NCBI RefSeq assembly: GCF_018333375.1
Contig: NZ_BORW01000008.1
Coordinates: 124,001 to 188,000, forward strand
Length of the DNA stretch: 64,000 nt
Origin: Paenibacillus cookii
GTDB lineage: Bacteria; Bacillota; Bacilli; Paenibacillales; Paenibacillaceae
Direction of reading: 5' to 3'
Position numbers and translations under genes: made by a program. Shown piece after piece: positions 27,617 to 36,970 of this stretch. Position 1 is the stretch's first letter. The number at the start of each line of letters is the position of its first letter. The notes under the pieces are model-generated. The model worked only from the letters and a program-made list of their open reading frames with translations. It was not told the DNA's origin and did no database searches.

Positions 27617-27646
27617 AAAAAGGAAAACAATGTTGTTTTCCTTTTT
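27617..27646 (+). terminator. Intrinsic terminator after the ABC importer operon
   Basis: This is a perfect 14-base inverted repeat (AAAAAGGAAAACAA with TTGTTTTCCTTTTT) around TG, ending in a T tract. It separates the core importer genes from the second binding-protein gene. Confidence 0.85.
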
Positions 27647-27696
27647 GGCGTTTCCAGTTGTTTCAGGAGCTAAGGGCATGAGGGGGAGTTGTAGGG

Positions 27697-28728
27697 ATGA
27701 AAAAAGGGAGTATGTTTTTGGTTCTGGCCGCCATTCTTGTTTTGGCAGCGGGATGGATGTATAAGGGCTACCCGGGGAAAACCGCGAAGCCGCCCCTGAA
27801 GGTGTACGTCATTTTTCAGGAGGACGAAGGCCGTATGCTGCTCGAAAAATTCAAAAAAGAAACCGGCCAGGCTTACGAGGTGATCCGGATGTCCAGCGGG
27901 GAAGCCAGCTATCATCTGCTGACGATGAACAAAACCGGGATCGACGTGGTGCTTGGGGGACCGGCGGATTTGCATGAGCAGTTGAAAAGCAGCGGCAAAC
28001 TGCTGCGGTATTCGCCCCGGATGAGCGACAAAATTCCGGCCGCCTACAAAGACAAGGAGGGATATTGGACCGGCATGTACATGGGGGCGCTGGCCATCGG
28101 CGTCAATGAGCAGGCGTGGAAGGCGGATCCGAAGCTTGCGCGGCTTCCTTACCCCGAGCGTTATGAGGATTTGCTCCGCCCGGAATTGAAGGGAAAAATC
28201 GAAATCCCCGATCCGGAGACGTCCGGCACCGGCTATACGCTTCTCGCTTCGCTGGCGCAGCAGCTGGGGACGGACGAGGCGCTGAAGCTGATGCATGCGC
28301 TAAAATCGCAAAGCTCCACGACAACCTTTTCGGGCATCTCTTCGGCGCAGCGTTTGGCGGTCGGGGACGTTGCGGCCGGCGTCAGCTTTTTGGGTGACCA
28401 GCTGCGCTTCGTCAGCTCCGGTTACGCGATCCGTACAGCCATTCCGCCCCAGGCGGGATGGGAGGTCGGGGCGGTATCGATCCTGAAAAACGGGGACAAC
28501 AAAGCCGCGGCGAAAAAGCTTGCCGATTTCGTGCTTTCCAAAAGCGCGCAAACGGCATACATGAACGCGGCGTACTCCCTGCCGGTCATCCCCGGCATCC
28601 AGCCCAATCCGCTGCTGGCCGGCGTCAAATCCGAGGAGCTGCTCACCAGTTACCGGTTCGACGTGGCGGCAACGGCCCGGTCCGAGCTGCTGGCGCGGTG
28701 GAAGGAAGCAGGGCAAGGGAGCCGGTAG
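27697..28728 (+). CDS. Second ABC substrate-binding protein, paralogue of the one at 23652
   Basis: This 343-residue protein follows the 23652 product along its length: VYVIFQEDEGRMLLEKFKKETG, GGPADLHEQLKSSG, KEGYWTGMYMGALAIGVNE, DPETSGTGYTLLASLAQQ and AAYSLPVIPG. It also has an N-terminal membrane anchor (residues 5-22) and no lipobox Cys. It lies past the terminator of the importer operon, so it is probably expressed at a different level or under read-through, and likely gives the importer a second ligand range or affinity. The start is ATG at 27697 behind AGGGGGAG. Confidence 0.88.
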   Translation: MKKGSMFLVLAAILVLAAGWMYKGYPGKTAKPPLKVYVIFQEDEGRMLLEKFKKETGQAYEVIRMSSGEASYHLLTMNKTGIDVVLGGPADLHEQLKSSGKLLRYSPRMSDKIPAAYKDKEGYWTGMYMGALAIGVNEQAWKADPKLARLPYPERYEDLLRPELKGKIEIPDPETSGTGYTLLASLAQQLGTDEALKLMHALKSQSSTTTFSGISSAQRLAVGDVAAGVSFLGDQLRFVSSGYAIRTAIPPQAGWEVGAVSILKNGDNKAAAKKLADFVLSKSAQTAYMNAAYSLPVIPGIQPNPLLAGVKSEELLTSYRFDVAATARSELLARWKEAGQGSR

Positions 28729-29042
28729 CTTGGAGTCTGGGGAGGTTTTGAAGGTCATGGGCGCGGTGCCCCTGACGTTTCGTAAGCCGCGCCGCGACCC
28801 GGGCTAAAGTCTCGGGCATTCCGGCTGGTACACGGAAAAGATACGACCCTTTGCCTATAAAATCCGCCGCTACGAAATGGGACTATGGCTCGCCGAAAAT
28901 AGGGACGGGTTCCCTTCTGCAATCGGGCATCGCGGCTTATGATAAAAGGGGGATTTCCGCCCCGCCTTTCGCGGAAGCATCATTCTCCCGCGGATGGAAT
29001 AAATATCGTTTTAGCCATTATGAAATGCAGGAGGTGCAGCTT
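28729..29042 (+). other. Intergenic leader region, no gene seen
   Basis: About 315 bases before the secreted protein at 29043 contain several GC-rich short inverted segments, a possible -10 TATAAA around 28856-28861 and the RBS AGGAGGTG at 29029-29036. I could not match it to a known riboswitch. An open frame runs through it, but it lacks codon character and an RBS. Confidence 0.5.
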
Positions 29043-29963
29043 ATGTCGCTGCTTCGCAAGCTTACGACGATCGTGTGCGCCGTGTTGATTGCCGGCGCGT
29101 CGCTGTTTGGCGCAAATCCCGGCCAGGCATCCGCCGCTTCGGACCCGTTCCCGGCGTATCACAAGGTGTTCAAGAAGGGACCGAAGATCCCGAATCTCGA
29201 TACGAATTACGTGCCGCAAGGGTTGACCTATTATCCGTCCAAAAACTGGATCCTGATCTCGTATTATTACCATAAGAAAAACAGCAGTGCCGTAAAAGAC
29301 AGCCTGATCGCCGTCGTGGACGCCAAAACCGGAAAATTCGTCAAAAACGTGTATCTCGCCGACGAGAAAAAGTCGGGAGGCATTTACCACAGCGGCCACG
29401 TCGGAGGCATGGGCGTATCCAAAACGTATCTGTGGATCGCTTCCTCCGCGAAGTCTTCGGATACGAAATACAACATGCTCCGCTACAAGCTGAGCGATCT
29501 CGCCGCTGCCAAAAACAACAGCCATCTGAAACTGAACAAAGGCTTTAAGCTCAAGGCATCCTCCTACGCGACCGTTGCGGACGGAGACCTGTACGTCGGC
29601 AAATTCGACGAGAAAAACAGCTCCTCCCTGTACCGGTACAACCTGAACGGTTCGGAGAATCCGTCGTCGAGTCCGATCGCGACCTATAAAACGCCGGCCA
29701 AGGTGCAGGGCGTTGCCGTTACCGGCAGCCATTTGATTTTTTCGACCTCGTACGGCCGGAACAATCCGGGATACCTTCGCATTTACACGAAGGCGGCTTC
29801 CCCCAAGCTGAAGAAAACGATGAAAATCCCGAACATGTCCGAGGATCTGGCGATCATCAAGGGCAATCTGTACATCAACTTCGAGTCGGGAGCCAAATAT
29901 TACAGCGATTCGAGTTACATCAAAAAGACGTTGTCCTATGCCAAGCTGAGCTCGGTCATTTAA
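29043..29963 (+). CDS. Secreted propeller-like protein of unknown function
   Basis: The 306-residue protein has a Sec signal peptide (about 1-32, ending near GQASAAS). The mature part has repeated short strand patterns suggestive of a beta-propeller: YVPQGLTYYPSKNWILISYYY, KDSLIAVVDAKTGKFVKNVYL, GMGVSKTYLWIASSAK, VQGVAVTGSHLIFSTSYG and MSEDLAIIKGNLYINFESG. It is Lys/Ser-rich. The start at 29043 is fixed by AGGAGGTG six bases upstream; an earlier in-frame start would bury the signal peptide. No catalytic motif is evident. It may bind the cell wall or a polymer. Confidence 0.8.
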   Translation: MSLLRKLTTIVCAVLIAGASLFGANPGQASAASDPFPAYHKVFKKGPKIPNLDTNYVPQGLTYYPSKNWILISYYYHKKNSSAVKDSLIAVVDAKTGKFVKNVYLADEKKSGGIYHSGHVGGMGVSKTYLWIASSAKSSDTKYNMLRYKLSDLAAAKNNSHLKLNKGFKLKASSYATVADGDLYVGKFDEKNSSSLYRYNLNGSENPSSSPIATYKTPAKVQGVAVTGSHLIFSTSYGRNNPGYLRIYTKAASPKLKKTMKIPNMSEDLAIIKGNLYINFESGAKYYSDSSYIKKTLSYAKLSSVI

Positions 29964-30000
29964 GGCGATATAACCAAAAACGAACCGCAACAAAATAAAA

Positions 30001-30057
30001 AGACTCCGGTCGGAGTCTCTGGGTGCCGGGAAGGTCTGCAGGACTTTCCCGGCCTTT
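30001..30057. terminator. Back-to-back terminators between convergent genes
   Basis: Two adjacent hairpins lie between convergent genes. AGACTCCG-GT-CGGAGTCT at 30001-30018 is followed on the minus strand by TTTTTATTTTG and ends the exporter operon. GCCGGGAAGGTC with GGACTTTCCCGGC (30025-30053) is followed on the plus strand by CTTTTAT and ends the secreted-protein gene. Confidence 0.8.
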
Positions 30058-30063
30058 TATGTT

Positions 30064-31854
30064 TTATTTCGCCTTTACGAGGCTTTCGTCGGCTTCCTCG
30101 GTTTCCGGGGCCTCGCCCTGCCACAGCAGCTGCATCTCGGAACAGGTCGCAAGAAGCTCGGTCAAGGTGCCTTCCGCTTCGATGCGTCCGTCCTTCATGA
30201 CGATGATGTGATCGGCTTCGGCCAGCGCCGCTTTGCGGTGGGAGACGGCGATGCAAGTCGCGTCTTGTTCCTCGAAGAGCCGCCCCCACAGTTGTTTTTC
30301 GGTTTCGACGTCCAGCGCGCTCGACAGGTCGTCGAAGATGAGCAGGTCGGAGTCCGTCATCATCATCCGCGCGGTGGCAGCCCGTTGGATCTGGCCGCCG
30401 GAGAGCATAACGCCGCGCGGACCGACGAACGTATCGAGCCCTTTTTCCAGGTCGCCGATATCCTTTTCCATCACCGCCAGCCGTACCGCCCGCGCGAGGC
30501 GATCCTCGCCGCCCGGGCTGCCCTGGATGATGTTCTCGCGAAGCGTGTCGCTGAACAGCCGCGGCACCTGAGGCGTATAAGCCGCCCTCGGCGGGATGAG
30601 GAACTTCGCCGGGTCGATCGTCTTGCCGTTCCAAAGCACGGAGCCTTCCGATGCGGGCAGCAGGCCGAGCAACGCGCGCACGAGCGTGGATTTGCCCGAA
30701 CCGATGCGGCCGGTAACGACCACGAATTTTCCGCGTTCCAGCGAGAAGCTGATGTCGCGGATGCCGTTTTCCGAACCCGGGTACGTGTAGGATAGCCCTT
30801 TGACTTCCAGCGTTTGCAGCCGTTCTTGCGGATCTTTGCGTATCGCCGGCAGCTCGGGCGGTTCCTCGTAAAGATAGGTTTCGCTGAATTCCATGAGCCG
30901 CTCCTGTTCGCCCGGACGGAACAACACGCTCATCCGATCGAGCGACACTTTTAACCGTTTATGCTGGAATACCATGAACCCGAACAGCGAGATGCTGAAT
31001 GCAATATTCGTCAAATAGGAGGTAAAAAGGGCAAAGTCGCCGACGGTAAACCGTCCGGCCTTCATCGCCGATGCGCACATCAGCAGAATGATGCCGGTGC
31101 AAATGCTGAGCACGTGCTGGTTCAGCGAGCGCATCCATTCCTTGAACAAATTATCCTTCAGCGCCGCCTGCCGGCGGGATTCGTTCAGCTGGACGAAGCG
31201 ACGGTGAACGTGTTCTTCCGCCTGCCCCAGCTTCAGCGCCTGCACCGCCCCGAAGGATTCCGCAATAAAACTGGTAATGCGCCCGGTGGCTTCCCGGTTC
31301 ATTTGGCCGTAACGTCTCGCCCGGTTGCCCGACAGGTTGTTCAGCAGCGTCACCGCAAGCAGGGGGAGGAGGGCAACGAGCGTAATCTGCCAGTTGATCC
31401 GGGCCATGATGACCAGGGAGATGACCGCAAAAGCCAGCCTGCCCCAAAAATCGACCCAGGATTCGACGTATTCGACCACTTCGTCGACGTCCTCCCGGAA
31501 CCGGCTGACCGCTTCTCCCGGAGATGCCGGGAGGTTGCGCCCGGGCCAGCGCATAATGCCTTTCAGCATATTGGTGCGCAAAATCGCCTGGACGTCGTAA
31601 ATGTAAGTCACCCATTTCCAGAACGCCCAGAAAAAGACGCCTACCCGCGAGACTCGCACGAGCGCGATGAAAATGAGCGGGACGGCAAGCCACAGATAGT
31701 TGTGGGACTGGCTGGTCGCCCGGTCGAAAAACCACTGCATGCCGAGGCCGATCAACAACGGGATGGAGTGAAACAGCCCCCAAAGCAGCCCGTTGACGAT
31801 AAAAAGCGAAATATTATAGGTAAACAAACGTTGGATAAAACGGGTTACGGTCAT
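30064..31854 (-). CDS. ABC exporter subunit (TMD-NBD), degenerate Walker B partner
   Basis: The 596-residue half-exporter has six membrane segments (about 1-300) and an ATPase domain with Walker [10 protein letters not shown], signature [15 protein letters not shown] and Walker [13 protein letters not shown]. The catalytic Glu after Walker B is replaced by Asp. The partner encoded upstream (31851-33593) has a normal DE but a degenerate signature, so the two together form a heterodimer with one catalytic and one degenerate ATP site, as in BmrCD or TM287/288. The 4-base overlap with the upstream gene supports coupled synthesis. Likely cargoes are drugs, lipids or peptides; none can be named. 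Its C-terminus is acidic. Confidence 0.92.
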   Translation of the reverse strand: MTVTRFIQRLFTYNISLFIVNGLLWGLFHSIPLLIGLGMQWFFDRATSQSHNYLWLAVPLIFIALVRVSRVGVFFWAFWKWVTYIYDVQAILRTNMLKGIMRWPGRNLPASPGEAVSRFREDVDEVVEYVESWVDFWGRLAFAVISLVIMARINWQITLVALLPLLAVTLLNNLSGNRARRYGQMNREATGRITSFIAESFGAVQALKLGQAEEHVHRRFVQLNESRRQAALKDNLFKEWMRSLNQHVLSICTGIILLMCASAMKAGRFTVGDFALFTSYLTNIAFSISLFGFMVFQHKRLKVSLDRMSVLFRPGEQERLMEFSETYLYEEPPELPAIRKDPQERLQTLEVKGLSYTYPGSENGIRDISFSLERGKFVVVTGRIGSGKSTLVRALLGLLPASEGSVLWNGKTIDPAKFLIPPRAAYTPQVPRLFSDTLRENIIQGSPGGEDRLARAVRLAVMEKDIGDLEKGLDTFVGPRGVMLSGGQIQRAATARMMMTDSDLLIFDDLSSALDVETEKQLWGRLFEEQDATCIAVSHRKAALAEADHIIVMKDGRIEAEGTLTELLATCSEMQLLWQGEAPETEEADESLVKAK

Positions 31855-33593
31855 GCCAAATCCTCCTCCCGGCCCGTAATCAGGAGCTGGGCGTAATGCG
31901 AAGCGGGATCCTTGGCGAGTGTTTCCCTCTCGCCGAATTCAAGGATGCGCCCATCCCCCAGCACCATAATGTGATCCACCTGCTCCAGCGTGGAGAGCCG
32001 ATGCGCGATCACGATGCCCGTGCAGTTCTTCATGAGCTGGTCCACCGCGGTTTGCAGCATCGCTTCGGTTGCCGCGTCGAGGCGCGAGGACGGTTCATCC
32101 AGAATGACGAGGCTCGGCTGGGTCAGGAATACCCGCGTCAGCGCGAACAGCTGCGCTTCTCCGGCCGACAGGGATGAACCTCCCGCCTTCAGATGCGTGT
32201 CGAGGCCTTCCGGCTGCGAATCGATCCACTGCTTAAGCCCGAGGCGTTCCGTCGTTTCGAGGATGTAGCCGTCGGAGATGCTGCCGTCAAACAGCGTCAG
32301 GTTGTCGCGCAGCGTGCCGTCGAAGAGCTGGACGTCCTGCGTCACCATCCCGACGCGGCGGTACAGCGCCGAGAGGCTCAAGTCCCGGATGTCTACGCCT
32401 CCGACCCGGATCGTGCCGCTGCCGATGTTGTACAGTCGAAGCAGGACGCGGCTCAGGCTGGACTTGCCGCTGCCGGTGCGGCCGATGATCCCTAAGCGTT
32501 CGCCGGGGCGCACCGCAAACGTAATGTCATGCAGCACCGGCTTATCCGGGCTGTAGCTGAAATGGACATGCTCGAATTCGAGGCCGAGCGCGCCTTCCGG
32601 CAGCGCGGTCTTGCCGCCCTCTACGATTTCGCTGCGGCTTTCCAGCAGCTCCTGAGAGCGCATCATGCCCGACTTGGCCTTCTGGAACTCCTGCACCTGA
32701 TCGCCGAGCTGCTCGATCGGATCGTTCAGCATTTGCGTGTATTGGTAAATCAGGAACAGCGTGCCGAGGGAGATGTTTCCGATCAAATAATAATGCACGC
32801 CCAGCAGCAGGACCACCGTCACGGCGAGGGCAAACAGCACCACCGTCGTGTTCCAGGGAACGACGCGCAGCATCCACGCTTTGCGGCCCTTCAGAAAAAC
32901 ATTGCGCATCGCGCGGTAAAACCGGTTCATGACGTACGGCACGTTCCCGTTGGCCTGCACGTCTTCGATCCCCGCGATCCGCTCCTCGATAAAGCCGAAC
33001 AGCGCCGCGCTTGCCCCGCGTTCGTCCTTGGACGATTTGACGCCCATGTCGCGGACGAATACCATGGCCCCGATGGAGGCGAGCGTGAAGAGGGTCATAA
33101 CCGCCGCAATCGGCCAATTGATCGTAAACATAAAGCCAAGAATGCCGGCGAGCAGCACGAAGCTGCCGATGACCTTGATAATAAACATGGAAAAAAAGTT
33201 CGACATATGGGTGACGTCCCCGTCGATGCGCTCGATCATTTCCCCGGGCGTTTTCAAATTGTGAAACCGCATATCGAGCCGGAGGCAATGCTTCAGCAAA
33301 TCGCCGCGCAGCAGGTTGGTGGAGCGCCAGGAGACGTCGTTGCCCAGGTAGCTGACGGCCACTGTCAGCACCTGGTTCAAGGCGGCGAGCACGAGATAAA
33401 TGCCGGCCAGCGTAAGCAGGCTCGACACGATGCCGTTGTCGGCGGCCGTATCGATAAAACGCTGCACGATCTGCGGATTGACGAGCTGCACGCCGGTCGA
33501 AGCCAGCAGAAGCAGCAGCAGGATCGCAAGGCGCCCCGCAACCGGGCGAAGGTACCGGAGCAGCCATGTCATGGATTGCCGTTTAGGTTGCAT
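31851..33593 (-). CDS. ABC exporter subunit (TMD-NBD), catalytic Walker B partner
   Basis: The 580-residue half-exporter has six membrane segments (about 15-300), Walker [10 protein letters not shown], and Walker [14 protein letters not shown] with the catalytic Glu. The signature reads [14 protein letters not shown] instead of LSGGQ. Combined with the downstream subunit's Asp-substituted Walker B, the degenerate residues fall in the same composite ATP site. The ATG at 33593 is preferred: TTGGGGG lies about 9 bases upstream, whereas the longer frame would need a TTG start with no RBS. It is the first gene of a two-gene operon. Confidence 0.92.
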   Translation of the reverse strand: MQPKRQSMTWLLRYLRPVAGRLAILLLLLLASTGVQLVNPQIVQRFIDTAADNGIVSSLLTLAGIYLVLAALNQVLTVAVSYLGNDVSWRSTNLLRGDLLKHCLRLDMRFHNLKTPGEMIERIDGDVTHMSNFFSMFIIKVIGSFVLLAGILGFMFTINWPIAAVMTLFTLASIGAMVFVRDMGVKSSKDERGASAALFGFIEERIAGIEDVQANGNVPYVMNRFYRAMRNVFLKGRKAWMLRVVPWNTTVVLFALAVTVVLLLGVHYYLIGNISLGTLFLIYQYTQMLNDPIEQLGDQVQEFQKAKSGMMRSQELLESRSEIVEGGKTALPEGALGLEFEHVHFSYSPDKPVLHDITFAVRPGERLGIIGRTGSGKSSLSRVLLRLYNIGSGTIRVGGVDIRDLSLSALYRRVGMVTQDVQLFDGTLRDNLTLFDGSISDGYILETTERLGLKQWIDSQPEGLDTHLKAGGSSLSAGEAQLFALTRVFLTQPSLVILDEPSSRLDAATEAMLQTAVDQLMKNCTGIVIAHRLSTLEQVDHIMVLGDGRILEFGERETLAKDPASHYAQLLITGREEDLA

Positions 33594-34021
33594 GTTTAAA
33601 AACCCCCAATTCCCCAAACAAAACCGTTATGCACTGCATGTGATGGTCGCCTGGAACGTTACGGCCCAGACGCAAATAATACCCATCATACAATAATTTG
33701 GAAACGATTCAAGATAAAGTTTGACTAAAATAAAATCTTTCCCGGCACACCCCCTCCAAGAAAAAACGAGACATCCGGTTTATGTACGGTTCTTGCCCAG
33801 TTCATATTGAGTTCATGAAACGGGGTTATACTGAATACCGTTCGCAAGGCAGGCAAAATGATCATGCCGAAAGCGCAGAGGGAAACGACGTGATGTTACG
33901 ATCGTCGGGAACGCCGATGTTTACGAGATCGGAGCGAAATCGGTAAAATGCACTTAGACATGGGTGTGAACGCATAAATTTTGGACGTTCATGTTTCAAG
34001 TAGAAAGGAGCGGAGGCTGCA
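33594..34021. other. Intergenic region between the exporter and the two-component genes
   Basis: About 430 bases without a gene. It holds the divergent promoter regions. On the plus strand are tandem TTCATA/TTCATG hexamers and a -10 TATACT (annotated separately), and a long leader of about 180 bases runs to the regulator start. The RBS GAAAGGAGCGGAGG is at 34001-34014. Confidence 0.7.
33801..33832 (+). promoter_or_regulatory. Activator-type promoter with tandem hexamers for the two-component operon
   Basis: TTCATA (33801-33806) and TTCATG (33812-33817) repeat with an 11-base period, and TATACT at 33827-33832 could be the -10. There is no good -35 at the correct distance. Direct repeats of one helical turn in the -35 region are typical of OmpR/PhoP-family activator sites, so the adjacent regulator may autoregulate here. 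Confidence 0.45.
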
Positions 34022-34696
34022 ATGGCCCATATCCTAGTTGTCGATGACGACCCCCATATCCGGGAGCTGGTCAGTCATCTGCTGAAAAATGAAGGGTTTA
34101 CGGTAACGGAGGCCTCCAACGGTCTGGAGGCGCTCAGCACGATGGAATCGGCCAAGGCCGATCTCGTCATTCTCGACATCATGATGCCGGGCATGGACGG
34201 CTGGGAGCTGTGCCGGGAGCTGAGCAGGGATTACGACATTCCGCTGCTCATGCTTACGGCCAAAGGGGAAACATCGCAAAAAGTGAAAGGATTTGAGCTT
34301 GGGACCGACGATTATCTGGTCAAACCGTTTGATCCGCTGGAGCTCATCGTCCGGGTCAAAGCCCTGCTGAAGCGGTACCGGATATCGGCATCCCAGGAAA
34401 TCCAGTTCGGCGATTTGCGCCTGAACCGCAAAACGTACGAATGTTATGTCGGGGCCGATCCGCTGACTCTGCCGCTGAAGGAATTCGAGCTGTTGTTCCT
34501 GCTGGGCAGCTATCCGGGCAAAACGTTTTCCCGCGACCAGATCATCGAACAGATTTGGGGATACGACTATGAAGGCGACGAACGAACCGTCGACGTGCAT
34601 ATCAAACGTCTGCGGGAACGGTTCGCGGATCAGCAGGACCAATTTTGCATCCGCACGATTCGCGGGCTCGGATATCGGCTGGAGGTGCTCTCATGA
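34022..34696 (+). CDS. OmpR/PhoB-family response regulator
   Basis: The 224-residue protein has a receiver domain (D8-D9-D10, phospho-acceptor D52 in ILDIMMPGMDG, conserved Lys in LVKPFDPLEL) and a winged helix (about 125-224: LPLKEFELLFLLGSYPG, DERTVDVHIKRLRERF, IRGLGYRLEV). Its stop overlaps the kinase start (TCATGA), indicating translational coupling. The stimulus and targets are unknown. The divergent neighbour is the ABC exporter pair, which is a possible target. Confidence 0.94.
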   Translation: MAHILVVDDDPHIRELVSHLLKNEGFTVTEASNGLEALSTMESAKADLVILDIMMPGMDGWELCRELSRDYDIPLLMLTAKGETSQKVKGFELGTDDYLVKPFDPLELIVRVKALLKRYRISASQEIQFGDLRLNRKTYECYVGADPLTLPLKEFELLFLLGSYPGKTFSRDQIIEQIWGYDYEGDERTVDVHIKRLRERFADQQDQFCIRTIRGLGYRLEVLS

Positions 34697-35976
34697 GCAA
34701 CCGGGAGGGCAGGCAGCGGCGGCGCGAGCTTCTGGAGCGGGACCGCGAGCAGAACAAGGCTTGGCGGCGGATGAAGCGGCAGGAAATCGCGGCGGCACGG
34801 CTCGAAAAAACGGAAAAGAAACGGAAAGCGCGTCAGGAGCGGTGGTGGCGGATGGACGGTAAAAAGGACGACCCTGCGTTCAGCTTTTGGCTGCGCGTCA
34901 GAATCGTATTGTTTATGCTGCTCGTTTTGTGCTCGCTTGCCATATGCTGGATTGGAGCATACTATATTACCCATTCCTTAAGATGGAACATGCGGCCGCT
35001 CGTCGGGCAGCTCGTGAACTCGGTGCTCGGATTTGTTATTTTCGGCGTAATCATTTCGTTTGTTTCCAGGTTCGGGAAGGGGAGGCAGAGGGAGTATTGG
35101 CAGATGATCATCGATGCGCTGAAGCGGATATCGAAAGGGGATTTTAAAGTCAGCCTGCCTGTGCACGGCAGGGATGACGACCCTTGGAGGGAAGTCGTCC
35201 AGAGCATTAACAACATGGCCTCCGATCTGAACAAAATGGAGCATATGCGCCAGGAATTCATTTCGAACGTGTCCCATGAAATCCAGTCCCCGCTCACTTC
35301 GATCACCGGCTTTGCGCGGGTTCTTCGGGAAGAGCAATTAACCCCGGATCAGCGGAACCATTATTTGAACATCATCGAACAGGAAAGCGTAAGATTGTCG
35401 CGTTTGTCCGAAAACATGCTTAAGCTTGCGTCGCTCGATTCGGAGAAACACCCGTTCCATGCGGCTCCCTTAAGGCTGGACAAACAGCTCCAGACGCTCA
35501 TTCTCGCCTGCGAACCCCAGTGGCAGGGCAAAAACCTGGAGATGTCGGTCGATCTGAAACCCGTGAACATCGAAGCCGACGATGATCTGCTGAGCCAGGT
35601 GTGGGTGAATTTGCTGCATAACGCCATCAAATTCACGCCCGAGGGAGGTTCGATCCATGTCACGCTGGAAACGGACGGGCGCGAGGCCGTCGTATCCGTC
35701 GAGGATACGGGGATCGGCATTTCGGCCGAGGACCAGGCGCATATTTTTGAAAGGTTTTTCAAAGCGGACAAATCAAGAACCCGCTCCAGCGGAGGCAGCG
35801 GGCTGGGCCTGTCCATTATCCAGAAAATCGTGCAGATGCATGGCGGAAGCGTTTCGGTGGCCAGTACGCTTGGCGAAGGCACGCGCATGACCGTGAGGCT
35901 TCCGGTGGCCGCGGCCCGTGCCGGTCAAAAGCAAGCGCCTGCACAGGATGTCCCCGATCGGGGTGCTTTTTCGTAG
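34693..35976 (+). CDS. Sensor histidine kinase with an unusual charged N-terminus
   Basis: This 427-residue kinase begins with about 60 residues that are almost entirely Arg, Lys, Glu and Gln, predicted to be a cytoplasmic helical or coiled segment. Two membrane helices (about 71-95 and 108-128) follow with only a short extracytoplasmic loop, so it lacks a large sensor domain. HAMP, HisKA and ATPase domains follow. The phospho-acceptor His195 lies in SHEIQSPLTS, where HE(I/F)(K/R)TP is usual. The ATPase domain has NLLHNAIKFTPEGG, EDTGIGIS and GGSGLGLSIIQKIV. The start at 34693 overlaps the regulator stop. Sensing within the membrane or by the charged head is inferred. Confidence 0.9.
   Translation: MSNREGRQRRRELLERDREQNKAWRRMKRQEIAAARLEKTEKKRKARQERWWRMDGKKDDPAFSFWLRVRIVLFMLLVLCSLAICWIGAYYITHSLRWNMRPLVGQLVNSVLGFVIFGVIISFVSRFGKGRQREYWQMIIDALKRISKGDFKVSLPVHGRDDDPWREVVQSINNMASDLNKMEHMRQEFISNVSHEIQSPLTSITGFARVLREEQLTPDQRNHYLNIIEQESVRLSRLSENMLKLASLDSEKHPFHAAPLRLDKQLQTLILACEPQWQGKNLEMSVDLKPVNIEADDDLLSQVWVNLLHNAIKFTPEGGSIHVTLETDGREAVVSVEDTGIGISAEDQAHIFERFFKADKSRTRSSGGSGLGLSIIQKIVQMHGGSVSVASTLGEGTRMTVRLPVAAARAGQKQAPAQDVPDRGAFS
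35952..35973 (+). terminator. Terminator overlapping the 3' end of the kinase gene
   Basis: CCCCGATCGGGG, followed by TGCTTTTTC, lies inside the last codons of the kinase gene, so the termination signal is partly coding. Confidence 0.55.
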
Positions 35977-35984
35977 GGATTCTT

Positions 35985-36022
35985 AAAAAAACGGCCGGTG
36001 TAGATGATTCTACAACAGCCGT
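35985..36022 (-). terminator. Terminator of the CotB-domain protein gene (minus strand)
   Basis: Arms GCCGT/ACGGC and TGTAGA/TCTACA surround an ATCA loop (minus-strand reading), followed on the minus strand by a run of T (the A tract at 35985-35990). Confidence 0.8.
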
Positions 36023-36033
36023 GTCGTTGGCGG

Positions 36034-36696
36034 TTATGGCAGATGAATCGATTTGATATGGTCGCAGTGAAGGAAAACGGTTTTTCCTCCGGTCTCGATC
36101 AGTTCGATGATCCGGTTATCCACCTTTTTCAGCAGTCCTGCCTTTAAGGGGGATTCTCCCAAATCAAAGATGACGAGCTCGTTTTGAAATTTCTCCAATT
36201 GCTGCTCTAATGTACGGGAGAGGGGGACGGCCGGCTGCTGCAGATGGAAAGGATGCTGGCTGAGATAGAATGGCGTCATGTTGGGCGGAAGCGGGCAGAT
36301 ATATTTGACGTGATGGAGCGAAACATAAATCGAGTGGTACAGCGGCGAATAAAAAATAAAGTAATCGTTCATGATGCTTGTCACATAACCGTAAACGGGA
36401 TGAGGGCCTCCCAGGCCGATTTCCGTAAAAATGCCCCTGGAATTCATCAGCATTTTCCGATAGGAAATGTGCACATGGTCCACGAGCGGTTCCCGGTCGG
36501 CCGGCGAGAAATCCTCGCCGTCATCGGCAAGTTTCAAATGCTGCAAATGGTGCACCGGCGCGTACACATACCGGGAGTCGGAGAACACGACGACAATGTC
36601 GCTGCCAAGATCGATGAGCTCTCCGGTGATGGGGATTTTGCAGCCGGATAGTTTGAGTTCGATTTTTTTGCCGAGGAGAGAACGGATCGACTCCAT
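36034..36696 (-). CDS. CotB-domain (DUF2642-like) protein, probable spore coat component
   Basis: The 220-residue protein shows Sm-like/CotB-type domains. The first (about 1-56) has the VVVFSDSRYVYAPVHHLQHLKL pattern, the middle contains a second (about 85-130), and the third (about 170-220) ends with the CotB signature HIKSI. It lacks the low-complexity tail of its neighbour at 36971. B. subtilis CotB is built of three such domains, each ending in HIKSI, so I infer a coat or coat-assembly role. It is oriented with the CotB-like gene and separated from it by a long inverted repeat. The RBS AAAGGAGGTAG is strong. The spore link is from similarity and from CotH nearby. Confidence 0.72.
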   Translation of the reverse strand: MESIRSLLGKKIELKLSGCKIPITGELIDLGSDIVVVFSDSRYVYAPVHHLQHLKLADDGEDFSPADREPLVDHVHISYRKMLMNSRGIFTEIGLGGPHPVYGYVTSIMNDYFIFYSPLYHSIYVSLHHVKYICPLPPNMTPFYLSQHPFHLQQPAVPLSRTLEQQLEKFQNELVIFDLGESPLKAGLLKKVDNRIIELIETGGKTVFLHCDHIKSIHLP

Positions 36697-36843
36697 AATC
36701 TACCTCCTTTCACATTACGATCAGGGGGAAGCTGCATCCTATGGACAAGCCGTGTCGAAGCGGATTCGAAGATCATGAACGATACGGCTTGCATATACTC
36801 CTTTTAACGGTCTGCTAAACGGTAAGCCGTGTAAATAAGGACA

Positions 36844-36906
36844 GCTCCTGCGGAGTTGTGAATCTGCGGCGCGAGGAATGTAGATTCATGAGACTCCGCA
36901 GGGAGC
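36844..36906. repeat. Long inverted repeat (hairpin/cruciform) between the two coat-type genes
   Basis: Arms of about 22-25 bases (36844-36865, starting GCTCCTGCGGAGT, and 36882-36906, ending ACTCCGCAGGGAGC) pair with a few bulges around a 16-base loop. It probably terminates the CotB-like gene on the minus strand, although the T tract there is poor (TGTCCTTATTTA). Confidence 0.7.
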
Positions 36907-36970
36907 GTCTATATTTTTACGGCCCGATGACTAGATTAGGATAGAAGGTTCCAAGGCGAACCGGCTGCGG

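Noticed and set aside
28729..29042. Possible riboswitch in the leader of the secreted propeller-like protein
   Set aside because: Compared with remembered features of c-di-AMP, c-di-GMP and magnesium riboswitches, no conserved core was found.
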